From: WS-7 sp036505295
Lineage (GTDB): Bacteria > Eisenbacteria > RBG-16-71-46 > SZUA-252
Direction of reading: 5' to 3'
Length of the DNA stretch: 41,993 nt
Assembly (NCBI GenBank): GCA_036505295.1
Contig: DASXTQ010000107.1
Coordinates: 1 to 41,993, forward strand
The first letter of the stretch is position 1; each line of letters starts with the position of its first letter. Shown here piece by piece: positions 1 to 8,201 of this stretch. Under the pieces are notes generated by a model, which made no database searches, was not told where the DNA came from, and saw only the letters and a program-made list of their open reading frames with translations. Made by a program: the position numbers and the translations under genes.

Positions 1-1520
1 ACCGGCGGCGGAAGTGCGCGCGCCGGGAGGGGTGGGATCACCGCCGCGACGCGCGCGGTGAGCCAGAGCATGAGAAGTCCCGAGGCTTCAACCGATCCAG
101 CCGCGACCTGCGCGAGGGCCGGAATCAAGAACGCGCACCCAAGGTACAGGAGGAGCGCGGCCATGAACGCGCCGCAAAGCGGAATGACGGCCAAATTGAG
201 AACGAGCCCCGCCACCGGCACCGCCCCGAATTGAAGCACCTGGATCCCAAGCGTCCCCGCCTCGGCGAAAGCGCTCTGCCGCGCGAGCGAGAGAAGCGAT
301 CCCACCGCGCCGCGCAAACGCGGGAGGGGCCCGCGCCCCCTGGAAGCTTCCGGAATGGGGAGACGGAACCCTCCGGATGCGGAGAGCCCTAGGACCGCGG
401 CGAAGGAAAGCTGGAAACCCGGGTCGGCGAGCACGTCCGGATTGCCGAGGTGGAGCAGGAGCCCGGCGAGCCCCCATGCCGCGAAAGGCCGGATCGCCGA
501 GCCGCGCATCCGCGCCGCGCGTATCGCGGTCCAGAGGATCGCGGAGCGGACCGCGGACGCCGGCGCGCCGACCAGGAACACGTAGCCCCAGAGCGAGATC
601 AGCTCGATCCAGAGCGCGGGCGCGGCCGGCAGGCGGACCGCCAATGCGACCTGAGCCACAATCCCGGCGAGCACGCAAACGTGCAAGCCCGAGATGGACA
701 GAATGTGGATGGTTCCGCCGTCGCGAAAGGCGTCACGGATCGAAGGTGCGATTCCCGAGCGGTCGCCGAGCGCCATCCCGCGTGCGAGGGCCGCGACGGG
801 AGGACAGAGATCGCGCGAAAAGATTCCCGCCAGCCGGTGACGCAGGAGCCCGCTCCAGGGAATGCCGGAGTCGGGTGGGCCCGCGAGGACGGTCACGGTC
901 GCGGGATCGACGTCCACGGTGCCCGCGATGTGGAGCCGCTCGAGCCACCGTCCGGGGGCTGCGGATCCGGGATTCCGCGCATCCTCCGGCGGACGATATC
1001 CTCCCTCGAGGCGCACCGAGAGCCCGGGCGTCGCCCACGCCGGCGCCAACCCGTCTTCGCCCCATCGGAGGAGAAGTATGGACCTGCATGGAGAGGACGC
1101 GCGTCCGAGCCGCACGCGCGTCGCTTCGAGCACCAGGGTGGGACGTGGGGCGTCGCCGGCAACGGAGTCGAGCACCCGCCCCTCGATCTCGATCCGAACG
1201 GCGCGGGGATGGACCGGAAGCGGCTCCGCCATGCGGTCCGCCTCAGCCCCGAGTGCCCCTCCGGCGGCTAGGAGCGCGGCGATCCCCGTGACGATCTCGA
1301 GGCGCCGAAGCCAGACCGCTGCGAGGACCCGCGCGTGGTAACGGCTCCCCGCGCACGCCGCGCCGAGTGAAGCGGCCGCGAGAAGGAACGCCGCAAACCG
1401 GGATGGCTCCTCGAAGGCAGCCGGCATCGGCGCGCCCGCTGCGAGCGCGTGCCCCACCAGAAGGCAGAGCCAAAGGGACACCGGCGCGGGGACGCAGAAT
1501 GACGCCGGAATCGGCCGCAT
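1..1520 (-). CDS. comEC: ComEC/Rec2 family DNA-uptake channel, 3' part outside window
   Basis: About 506 codons of an inner-membrane competence protein that carries single-stranded DNA across the membrane. The frame is open to base 1, so the C-terminal part, including any metallo-beta-lactamase domain, lies beyond the window. The N-terminal third shows two membrane segments and a DUF4131-like region with the family phrase DARNPGSAAPGRWLERLHI. The Competence-domain signature HILSISGLHV is at residues 272-281, preceded by ALARGMALGDRSGI, and several hydrophobic helices follow. The ATG at 1520 is the first start in frame after the upstream gene ends at 1575. No strong ribosome binding site is visible, so the start is moderately certain. 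Only 54 bp separate it from the PEGA gene upstream, so the two may be co-transcribed. Confidence 0.88.
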   Translation of the reverse strand, partial: MRPIPASFCVPAPVSLWLCLLVGHALAAGAPMPAAFEEPSRFAAFLLAAASLGAACAGSRYHARVLAAVWLRRLEIVTGIAALLAAGGALGAEADRMAEPLPVHPRAVRIEIEGRVLDSVAGDAPRPTLVLEATRVRLGRASSPCRSILLLRWGEDGLAPAWATPGLSVRLEGGYRPPEDARNPGSAAPGRWLERLHIAGTVDVDPATVTVLAGPPDSGIPWSGLLRHRLAGIFSRDLCPPVAALARGMALGDRSGIAPSIRDAFRDGGTIHILSISGLHVCVLAGIVAQVALAVRLPAAPALWIELISLWGYVFLVGAPASAVRSAILWTAIRAARMRGSAIRPFAAWGLAGLLLHLGNPDVLADPGFQLSFAAVLGLSASGGFRLPIPEASRGRGPLPRLRGAVGSLLSLARQSAFAEAGTLGIQVLQFGAVPVAGLVLNLAVIPLCGAFMAALLLYLGCAFLIPALAQVAAGSVEASGLLMLWLTARVAAVIPPLPARALPPP

Positions 1521-1574
1521 GCAGACATCGTCCGCGGGGAGGTTTGTGCGCGCGCGGCGAGGGGCTGGCCCGCG

Positions 1575-3806
1575 TCAGTTCTTGACGGGGACGGTGTAGA
1601 TCTCCGAGTAGAGTTCGCGTCCCGCGGCGCCCACACCCTTGAAGTAGAGCTTCACCTGGCGCGCCGCGTTGCGGAGCACTTCGGGGGGAAGCAACGCCGC
1701 GTAGGATTTTGAAGCCTCATCGATCTGGGTCATGCGGCGCGGCTGGAACGTTCCGCCCGGAGGCGCCGCGTAAAGCCACAGGACCATGGACTGATCCCCC
1801 TCCCCTTCCGGAAGCGCGATCGTGAGAGGAAGCGGATTCGCGATCGAGACCGAGGACGGCGGCGTGAATCGGAGCGGCTCCTCCGAATGGGCACCGAACT
1901 CGGCGGTGATGAACTGGTCGCCGCCCGGCTTTACGTCGAGCACGGTGATCTGCGGCGGAAAACCCCTTCGAACGACGCGGAAGCTGTGCGTTCCGGGTCC
2001 GAGCTCGATGGTGGCAGGGGTGACCCCGCGCATCTCACTGTCCGCCCAGATCGGATCGCCGCGTCCGGCCTCGAATCCCGTGTCGCTCAGAAGCGCGCTC
2101 CGGATGGTCACGCGTCCCTTCGGAGGGGGGGTGCCCGCGTTGCCGGTGAGGTCCACGTGGGTGCCCTGCAGTACCTCGACCTCCTGGGCGCTCGTGTTGA
2201 GCCCTGGACCCCCGAAGCGGATCAAGTGTCGGCCCACCACGAGGCTTTCGAGGACCACCGGCGTCGAACCGACGTACGCGCCATCCACGTAGACATCGAG
2301 GACCCGCGCCGGATCGGACGAACGAAAACCCACCGAGCCGAGAAGACGCGGGCGAAGCGCAACCCGGCCGCCTGGCGCGACGATCACCGAATCGACGCGC
2401 GTGCCGTATACGCCCCAGTCCATTTCGACTCGATGCCTCCCGGGCGCCACCGATACATCGGTGGCCGGCGTGCGCGCCGCGATGGGCACGCCGTCGATCT
2501 TGACGGCCGCTCCCGGAGGGTCGGAGAAAAGATCCAGATTCCCACCCGAGCCGAGCGGCAACGCAGCCTGCTGCACCTTCGCGCGCGGTGTGCCGAGAAT
2601 CCCCGGCAGGATCGCTCGGATGAGAAGCGCGAGCGCGACGATGGCGAGCGCACCCCCTCCCCAAAGGGCGATCCATTCATACCACGGCCGCCGCTCGCCG
2701 AATCCTCCGTAGGACGGCCACATCGGGAGACCGGCCGGGTGAGTCCCGATCGGCGCCGGTTCCTCGTCCGCGGTATCCGGGCCCGGGGAGCCTGCGGCTT
2801 CCCGGCGTTCCGCACGGGCCGCGCCGTTCGTTTCCAGTCCGCTCTCGACGGGGGCACCGATCCCCTCCTCCACACCCTCGCGCTGCGCGCGGAATGGCCC
2901 CACCATCTCCTCGCCGGCCGCGGCCTCGGGCATCTCGAGAACGGGCAAGGGCGCATCGAGTCTCCCGGCTTCCTCCGCCGGCTCGATCGGCTCGAGCTCG
3001 AGCGGAGCAATTTCCTCCGGCTCCTCTTGTTCGTCCGACAAGATCCGGGCCGCGGAGCCGGTGGGCGCCGGCGGCCACGCCGCCGCCGGGGTGGAACCAG
3101 CCGGCCGTCGTGCGAGGTCCGCTTCCATCGGCGCGATTGCGCCCGCGTCCACTGCGGTTCCCGAACGGATGGCGATCGCGACCCTCCCGTTCTCGGGGCT
3201 TCCCGTGCTGGCTGTTCGGAGCAGAGCGCCGAGGTCGCGCGCCGTGGTGAGGTCCCGCGCGAGCATGCTCAGCTCGCCTTCCCGAAGCGAATGGGTCGAG
3301 AGGATGTAGCAGTCGCCCACATGAGGAAGGAGGGGGATCATTTCCAGCTTCACCTGCGCCTCGGATCCGAGAGATCCGGACGGGGGTGCCGAGCCTTCCA
3401 CGGAGACGTTTCGACCGAGCCGCGAGAGGACCCCGGCACGGAATCGATAGCACGGACAATCGCCGGCGATCAGCGCCATGCCCTCACCGTCGGTGATGAG
3501 CACGAGCAGCACCGAGATCCACGTGCGCTCGCGCTCGGGACGTGCCATCAGCTCCGCGTGAGTGGTGCGCAGCATGGCGATCGCGCGTCGGAGCGGAGGC
3601 TCTTCCGAATCCCCGTGCGCCGTGAGCGCGAGCGAAAGCTTTTCCTTCACCCAGATCGTCGGGTCGATCACGTCGGAGAAGCTCATCGCGCCGCGCGCAA
3701 CAAACGCGAAACCCCTCTCAGGATCGAGGTGCGCGAGCGCTCCCTCCCGATCGGGGCTCCTCACGAGGCCTTGGATGAGGACCTGCGTCGAGACCGCGGT
3801 TTTCAT
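1575..3806 (-). CDS. Degenerate PP2C-like domain, membrane helix and PEGA repeats
   Basis: A 743-aa protein of unknown function. Residues 1-216 follow the order of a PPM/PP2C phosphatase: IAGDCPCYRFRAGVLSRL (113-130) matches the GDSRaYl strand. The metal-binding positions look lost: VARG stands where VADG is expected, STHSL where SDGL is expected, and ENGR where DNIT is expected. An acidic, Pro-rich linker (217-372) leads to one membrane helix (about 377-400). Three PEGA-like beta repeats follow (about 423-485, 488-555, 565-640; for example SDPPGAAVKIDG), then a C-terminal beta region. I infer a cytoplasmic pseudophosphatase-like sensor domain joined to a periplasmic PEGA part. The ATG at 3806 has no convincing Shine-Dalgarno sequence, and a strong promoter ends 9 bp upstream, so the mRNA is probably leaderless. 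Confidence 0.72.
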   Translation of the reverse strand: MKTAVSTQVLIQGLVRSPDREGALAHLDPERGFAFVARGAMSFSDVIDPTIWVKEKLSLALTAHGDSEEPPLRRAIAMLRTTHAELMARPERERTWISVLLVLITDGEGMALIAGDCPCYRFRAGVLSRLGRNVSVEGSAPPSGSLGSEAQVKLEMIPLLPHVGDCYILSTHSLREGELSMLARDLTTARDLGALLRTASTGSPENGRVAIAIRSGTAVDAGAIAPMEADLARRPAGSTPAAAWPPAPTGSAARILSDEQEEPEEIAPLELEPIEPAEEAGRLDAPLPVLEMPEAAAGEEMVGPFRAQREGVEEGIGAPVESGLETNGAARAERREAAGSPGPDTADEEPAPIGTHPAGLPMWPSYGGFGERRPWYEWIALWGGGALAIVALALLIRAILPGILGTPRAKVQQAALPLGSGGNLDLFSDPPGAAVKIDGVPIAARTPATDVSVAPGRHRVEMDWGVYGTRVDSVIVAPGGRVALRPRLLGSVGFRSSDPARVLDVYVDGAYVGSTPVVLESLVVGRHLIRFGGPGLNTSAQEVEVLQGTHVDLTGNAGTPPPKGRVTIRSALLSDTGFEAGRGDPIWADSEMRGVTPATIELGPGTHSFRVVRRGFPPQITVLDVKPGGDQFITAEFGAHSEEPLRFTPPSSVSIANPLPLTIALPEGEGDQSMVLWLYAAPPGGTFQPRRMTQIDEASKSYAALLPPEVLRNAARQVKLYFKGVGAAGRELYSEIYTVPVKN

Positions 3807-3815
3807 CGCTTCTGC

Positions 3816-3844
3816 ACAATATGGTCGCGGCCGAATGGTGTCAA
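3816..3844 (-). promoter_or_regulatory. Sigma70-type promoter, predicted leaderless
   Basis: On the minus strand TTGACA (3839-3844), a 17-bp spacer and TATTGT (3816-3821). The -10 box ends 9 bp before the ATG at 3806, so the transcript should begin within about 4 nt of the start codon. It drives the PEGA gene. Confidence 0.8.
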
Positions 3845-3959
3845 CTCGGCGTTCTACCCCCAGATGGCATGTCGCTTGCAGTGTACCTGGGAGTATCGAC
3901 AGTCAGGGATGGGCAAAGCCCTTCGCCGGGGTCAGGGAACCAAGAATCAATCACTTGGC

Positions 3960-3976
3960 GCTTGCAAATTGCAAGC
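3960..3976. promoter_or_regulatory. 17-bp perfect palindrome, candidate operator
   Basis: The sequence GCTTGCAA-A-TTGCAAGC is an uninterrupted inverted repeat around one central base, in the intergenic region 136 bp before the lytic transglycosylase start. The symmetry suits a dimeric repressor or activator. No regulator gene that could bind it is adjacent. Confidence 0.45.
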
Positions 3977-4111
3977 TCGGAACGTAGCCTGCGCGAACTG
4001 CACCACTGGGGCTTGCGCAATATCACGCGATTCCATAGTCCGACGGGCCGCTCTACGACGAGGCCTCGAGTCCGCCGGGCAACGATCACTCAACCCACGG
4101 AGGCCCCGTTC

Positions 4112-5554
4112 ATGATCCGACGCAACTCCATCGCGTGCATTTCCGCAGTCGCGGTACTGCTCGTCGCCACCTGGCGAGCGGAAGCGGCCGCATTCGGTCC
4201 GGACATGCCTGCGTGGATGAGCCCTGCCGCCGAGCGAGCTGCCGAGAAGACGATGGTGCCGCCGGCCGAGCCGGCTCCGGATGCCAACGTCCCGGACCCT
4301 CTGGATTCGATCCGCGCGAGCCTCGGCAAGGCGGAGGATCAGGTCCAGTCGGACCATCCTTCCGACGCGCTCTCCACGATCGAGTCCGCGCTCAAAGCGC
4401 TGGATCAGGTGCCGCAGTCCCAACCGGGCGCCGCCGCGCTGCGCGATGAGCTTGGGGAGCTCAAGGATCGCTGCGAGAAGCAGAACGCCACGGAGGCCTC
4501 GCTCGAGGCCGATGACGGACCCGACGGCGAGGGGAACGCGCAGCCGAAGCTTCGGCCCGTCAAGGCGGAGCGGAACGACCGCGTGGACAAGTGGATCGAT
4601 TTCTACACAGGGCGCGGACGCGACCAGTTCCAGCTTTGGCTCGTGCGCTCGGGCAGCTACATGGACCTCCTCGCCCGCAATTTGAAGGCGGAGGGCGTCC
4701 CGGAGGAATTGGCGAATCTCGTCTTCGTCGAGAGCGGCTTCAACATGCATGCGCGCTCGATGGCGCGCGCCGTAGGTCCATGGCAGTTCATCCGCGGCAC
4801 CGCGAAGATCTTCGGACTCAAGATGACGCCGTACGTCGATCAACGGCGCGATCCTGAGCTCGCGACGCGTGCCGCGGCGCGGTATCTCCGCAGGCTCTAC
4901 GGCATGTTCGACGGGAGCTGGCCTCTGGCTCTCGCCGCGTACAACAGCGGCGAGGGAACGGTGCAGCGCGCGATCCGCCGCCAAGGCACCGATGATTACT
5001 GGTCCCTTCGCCTCCCGCGCGAAACCCGGGAATACGTGCCCCAGTTCCTGGCCGCGATGGAGATCGCCTCCAATCCGGACCGGTACGGGTTCGAGCTGCC
5101 TCCCAACTCTCCGTTCCGGTTCGACGAAGTCGTGATCCGCGGTCCGGTCGACTTGAGCCTCGTGTCCAAGGTGACCGAGATCCCGATCGACGACCTGAAG
5201 GCGCTGAACCCGATGTTCGTGCGGCACCGCTCCCCCGCCGGCAAGGACGGCACGCCGCTCCGGGTGCCGCATGGCAAGGGGAGCGACGTGCAGGCGCTGC
5301 TCGAAACCAACTACAAGCCGAAGCCCCTCACCAAGGCGGAGCTTCGTGAAGCCTCGCGCGCCCAGCGGCACGAGCTCAGCTATCATTCCCGCCGTCACCA
5401 CCGCGGCCGCCACAATACGCATCTCGTGCGGCGTGGCGAGACGCTCTCCGCGATCGGCAAGCGCTACGGAAAGACCCCGGCGACGCTCGCGCGTCTGAAC
5501 CGGCTTTCCGACAATGGCCAGGTGCGCGCGGGACAGAGGCTAAGGCTCCAGTAG
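4112..5554 (+). CDS. MltD-type lytic transglycosylase with LysM domain
   Basis: A 480-aa exported peptidoglycan hydrolase that cleaves between MurNAc and GlcNAc with formation of the 1,6-anhydro product. A signal peptide covers about residues 1-27. A helical, charged region with a short tetratricopeptide-like stretch follows. The SLT domain begins near 155 with VDKWIDFYTGRGRDQF; the catalytic Glu is Glu207 in VFVESGF, followed by ARAVGPWQFIRGTA and LALAAYNSGEGTV. A C-terminal LysM motif (HLVRRGETLSAIGKRYG) should bind glycan. The frame is open further upstream, but the ATG at 4112 has GGAGG 8 bp before it and opens directly into the signal peptide. It is the only plus-strand gene in the window. 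Confidence 0.92.
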   Translation: MIRRNSIACISAVAVLLVATWRAEAAAFGPDMPAWMSPAAERAAEKTMVPPAEPAPDANVPDPLDSIRASLGKAEDQVQSDHPSDALSTIESALKALDQVPQSQPGAAALRDELGELKDRCEKQNATEASLEADDGPDGEGNAQPKLRPVKAERNDRVDKWIDFYTGRGRDQFQLWLVRSGSYMDLLARNLKAEGVPEELANLVFVESGFNMHARSMARAVGPWQFIRGTAKIFGLKMTPYVDQRRDPELATRAAARYLRRLYGMFDGSWPLALAAYNSGEGTVQRAIRRQGTDDYWSLRLPRETREYVPQFLAAMEIASNPDRYGFELPPNSPFRFDEVVIRGPVDLSLVSKVTEIPIDDLKALNPMFVRHRSPAGKDGTPLRVPHGKGSDVQALLETNYKPKPLTKAELREASRAQRHELSYHSRRHHRGRHNTHLVRRGETLSAIGKRYGKTPATLARLNRLSDNGQVRAGQRLRLQ

Positions 5555-5559
5555 CCCCC

Positions 5560-5582
5560 GTCGCCCTGGCCCTTGGGGCGAC
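5560..5582. terminator. Hairpin between convergent genes
   Basis: GTCGCCC and GGGCGAC form a 7-bp stem with a 9-nt loop in the 32 bp between two convergent stop codons. There is no T-run on either strand, so it may be a weak bidirectional terminator or a 3'-end stabiliser. Confidence 0.4.
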
Positions 5583-5586
5583 CGAT

Positions 5587-6864
5587 TCAGTGCGCGACGT
5601 TGAGCTCGCGCTCCATCACCTCACCGCTCGCGATCGTCCTGCGCGTGAAATCCTCCTCGATCAGGTTCGCCGAAATCCTGCAATTCCGGCCGATCGTCAC
5701 CCCTTCGGGAATTCGTGTCTCCTTCCCCACGATGGTGATCCCGGAGCTCAAGTGCTCGGGGCACGAGCGGTTGGGCGTCAGGTCCTCTCCGAAACCGATC
5801 CGCGCTCTGGGACCGACGTGAACCCGCTTGTCGAGGATGACCTGGGTTAGCTCCGCCTGCTGCCCCACCCACGACTCCCCCATCACGATGGAATCCCGCA
5901 CCAGCGCGCCCTCTTCGACCACCGCTCCCGGGAAGAGCACGGAGCGCTCTACCGTCCCGTTCACGATCGTGCCGTGGGTCACGATGGAAGCGCGGACCTG
6001 GGCGCGCGCGCCGAGCCTCGCAGGCGGGAATTCGGTGCTCGGCGTGAAGATGGGCCATCGAGGATCCTCCAGGGGAAACGGCGGGTCCGGGCTCAGGAGC
6101 TGCAGATTCGCGCGATAATAGGAATCGAGCGTTCCGATGTCCTGCCAGTACCCGCCGTGGCGGAAACCCAGGACCCGGCCGTCTCTCACCAGCGCGGGTA
6201 GAATATTCTTCCCGAAATCGTGCACGGTCTCGCGCTCGGTGTCGGCGCGCAGCACGGCATGGAGCGAAGCCGTGCGAAACACGTAGACCCCCATGGATAT
6301 CTGCCCGGATGGTGGGACGGCCGGCTTCTCGAGGAAACCCCGGATCCAGCCCGCGTCATCCGTGTCGACCACGCCGAACCCCCGGGCCTCCTCTCGCGGG
6401 ACTTCGGCGATGGCGACGGTCGCGTCCGCTCCGCGGGCCAGGTGCGCTTCGATCATCGGCCGGTAGTCCATCCGGTATACGTGATCGCCGGAGAGGACGA
6501 GGATGTGCTCGGCCTCGCGCTCTTCGACGCGGATCCAATTCTGGTAAATCGCGTCGGCGGTTCCGCGGTACCAGTCGGTTTCCGCCCATCCTCGGAACGG
6601 CTGCAGAAGCTCCACCCCACCCCGTTTCCGGTCGAGGTCCCACGGCCGGCCGATGCCGATGTGATCCCGGAGACTCAACGGGCGATACTGCGTGAGGATT
6701 CCGACGTCGAAGATTCCGGAATTCACGCAGTTGGAGAGCGTGAAATCGATGATGCGATATTTTCCACCGAACGGAACGGCCGGCTTCGCGCGCTTTTCCG
6801 AGAGGATGCAGAGCCGGCTTCCCAGACCGCCGGCAAGGATCATCGCGTAGGAGACAAAGCTCAA
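5587..6864 (-). CDS. glgC: Glucose-1-phosphate adenylyltransferase, catalytic type
   Basis: A 425-aa enzyme that makes ADP-glucose from glucose-1-phosphate and ATP for glycogen synthesis. The nucleotidyltransferase motif is intact: GGLGSRL (12-18, with Arg17) and RAKPAVPFGGKYR (with Lys27), then LSGDHVYRMDY with the catalytic Asp, FLEKP for glucose-1-phosphate, and a C-terminal left-handed beta-helix of hexapeptide repeats (SIVTHGTIVNGTVERSVLFP). The length is normal for the family. The TTG at 6864 overlaps the upstream stop by 4 bp, the pattern used throughout the window; an ATG at 6843 (MILAGG) is the alternative. It is coupled to a paralog whose active site looks dead, so the two may form a hetero-oligomer. 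Confidence 0.93.
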   Translation of the reverse strand: MSFVSYAMILAGGLGSRLCILSEKRAKPAVPFGGKYRIIDFTLSNCVNSGIFDVGILTQYRPLSLRDHIGIGRPWDLDRKRGGVELLQPFRGWAETDWYRGTADAIYQNWIRVEEREAEHILVLSGDHVYRMDYRPMIEAHLARGADATVAIAEVPREEARGFGVVDTDDAGWIRGFLEKPAVPPSGQISMGVYVFRTASLHAVLRADTERETVHDFGKNILPALVRDGRVLGFRHGGYWQDIGTLDSYYRANLQLLSPDPPFPLEDPRWPIFTPSTEFPPARLGARAQVRASIVTHGTIVNGTVERSVLFPGAVVEEGALVRDSIVMGESWVGQQAELTQVILDKRVHVGPRARIGFGEDLTPNRSCPEHLSSGITIVGKETRIPEGVTIGRNCRISANLIEEDFTRRTIASGEVMERELNVAH

Positions 6865-8171
6865 GGAGCGCCTCCAGGCAGCGCACGGAGCGCGAGCTGA
6901 GCGCGGCCTTGTCCCCCCGGACGGATCACCGAGCCCGACGGCACCTCGCGCGTGGTGAAGTCGTCCGCGCAGACGCCGATTTCGATGAGGGTGTTGGTCC
7001 CGATGTAAACACCCTCGGGAATGTGCGAGCCTTTCCCGACCACGCAGAGGCCCGTGCCCAGATCCCCCGGGAATTCGCGGTTCGGCGTCCCGTCGCCGAA
7101 GCCGAGCGAGGCGCCCGACCCGATCACGACGCGCTTGTCGACGATCGTGCGCTTGAGGCGGGCGCCGGGTGCGATCCGCGCGTCGTGCATCACGATGGAA
7201 TCCTCGACGCGGGCCCCATCCCCCACGTGAACTCCCGGAAAGAGCACCGATCTCGAAACCTCACCTTCCACGCGCGAGCCGTGCGAGATCAGGCTCTGGG
7301 TCACGGCCGCGCCCCGTCCCACGACCGCCGGCGAGCGGTCCTCGCTCGGCGTGTAGATCAGCCAGTCGGGGTCATAGAGATTGAGGGGTGGCACGGGCCG
7401 GACCAGGTCCATGTTCGACTCGTAGTAGGAGTCCACCGTGCCGATGTCTCGCCAATAGCCTCGGTGGGGATATGCGAAAACCCGGGCGCCGGAGGCGATC
7501 ATGGGCTGGATCACGTGGTGGACCAAGTCGGGCCCTTCCGCGTCGCGGTCCAGCCGCGCCATAAGCTCGCGAGCACGGAAAAGATAAATCGCCGCCGACA
7601 CCACGCGTCCGCCCGCACGCTTCGGCTTCTCCTCGAGCGCGGACACGCGCCCGCCCCGGTCGGCATGGACGTAGCCGTAGCGCTCCGGCTCCTCGGTCGG
7701 AGCGTGAACCGTCACCAGAGTCAGCGCCGCGTCCCGCTCCTCGTGGAAGCGGACCAGCTCGGCGTAGTCCATCTTGTATACGAGGTCGCCGGAGAGGACG
7801 AGAATATGGCGCGCCTGGGCGTCCTCGATCACGTTTCGATTCTGTACGATGGCGTCCGCCGTGCCGCGGTACCAATTCGTCTCCCGTTGGCGAACGTAGG
7901 GTTGGAGCAGACGCACCCCACCGTCCCGCCGGTCGAGGTCCCACGCGCGGCCGATTCCGATGTGGCCCTGAAGGGAGAGCGGGGCGTACTGGGTGAGGAT
8001 CCCGATCCGCGCAAGCCCCGAGTGGACGCAGTTCGAGAGCGTGAAGTCGATGACGCGGTACTTACCGCCGTAGGGGAGCGCCGACGCGGTTCGGATGCGG
8101 CCCAGCGCGTGAAGGGCGTCGCTCTTGCCCCCCGCGAGCACGAGAACCAAGACGGCTGGGATCGCGGTCAC
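6861..8171 (-). CDS. GlgC paralog with degraded active site
   Basis: A 436-aa paralog of the neighbouring GlgC with the same fold order: IDFTLSNCVHSG, GIGRAWDLDRRDGG, NWYRGTADAI, LSGDLVYKMDY, LEEKPKRAGG, and a C-terminal beta-helix. The nucleotide-binding segment is rewritten: GGKSDALHALGRIRTASALP stands where the paralog has GGLGSRL...RAKPAVP, so the essential Arg and Lys are both Ala (Ala19 and Ala29). In plant ADP-glucose pyrophosphorylase, loss of these two positions marks the modulatory subunit, and Firmicutes GlgD is a comparable case. I infer a regulatory subunit. The start is a GTG at 8171 with a weak ribosome binding site; the gene ends in a 4-bp overlap with glgC. Confidence 0.85.
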   Translation of the reverse strand: MTAIPAVLVLVLAGGKSDALHALGRIRTASALPYGGKYRVIDFTLSNCVHSGLARIGILTQYAPLSLQGHIGIGRAWDLDRRDGGVRLLQPYVRQRETNWYRGTADAIVQNRNVIEDAQARHILVLSGDLVYKMDYAELVRFHEERDAALTLVTVHAPTEEPERYGYVHADRGGRVSALEEKPKRAGGRVVSAAIYLFRARELMARLDRDAEGPDLVHHVIQPMIASGARVFAYPHRGYWRDIGTVDSYYESNMDLVRPVPPLNLYDPDWLIYTPSEDRSPAVVGRGAAVTQSLISHGSRVEGEVSRSVLFPGVHVGDGARVEDSIVMHDARIAPGARLKRTIVDKRVVIGSGASLGFGDGTPNREFPGDLGTGLCVVGKGSHIPEGVYIGTNTLIEIGVCADDFTTREVPSGSVIRPGGQGRAQLALRALPGGAP

Positions 8172-8201
8172 GCCGCGTTCCCAAACGGGCGCAGGCTCGG
8201 A

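Larger units (their letters stand above)
3807..4111. other. 305-bp divergent intergenic region
   Basis: Lies between the divergent PEGA gene and the lytic transglycosylase gene. It holds the minus-strand promoter at 3816-3844, a perfect 17-bp palindrome at 3960-3976, and the ribosome binding site GGAGG at 4099-4103 for the plus-strand gene. A weak plus-strand promoter candidate is TTGCGC, 17 bp, TAGTCC, beginning near 4014. The left part can form small hairpins (CCAAG...CTTGG around 3935-3958). I see no ORF or recognised RNA family here. Confidence 0.6.

Noticed and set aside
3880..4050. Possible c-di-AMP or c-di-GMP riboswitch before the lytic transglycosylase gene (segments such as GGGCAAAGCC and GGGAACCAAG)
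   Set aside because: Cell-wall hydrolase genes often have a c-di-AMP riboswitch, but the conserved core and its order (for example CAGCUAAC near the 3' end, or GGGACGCAAAGCC) are absent.
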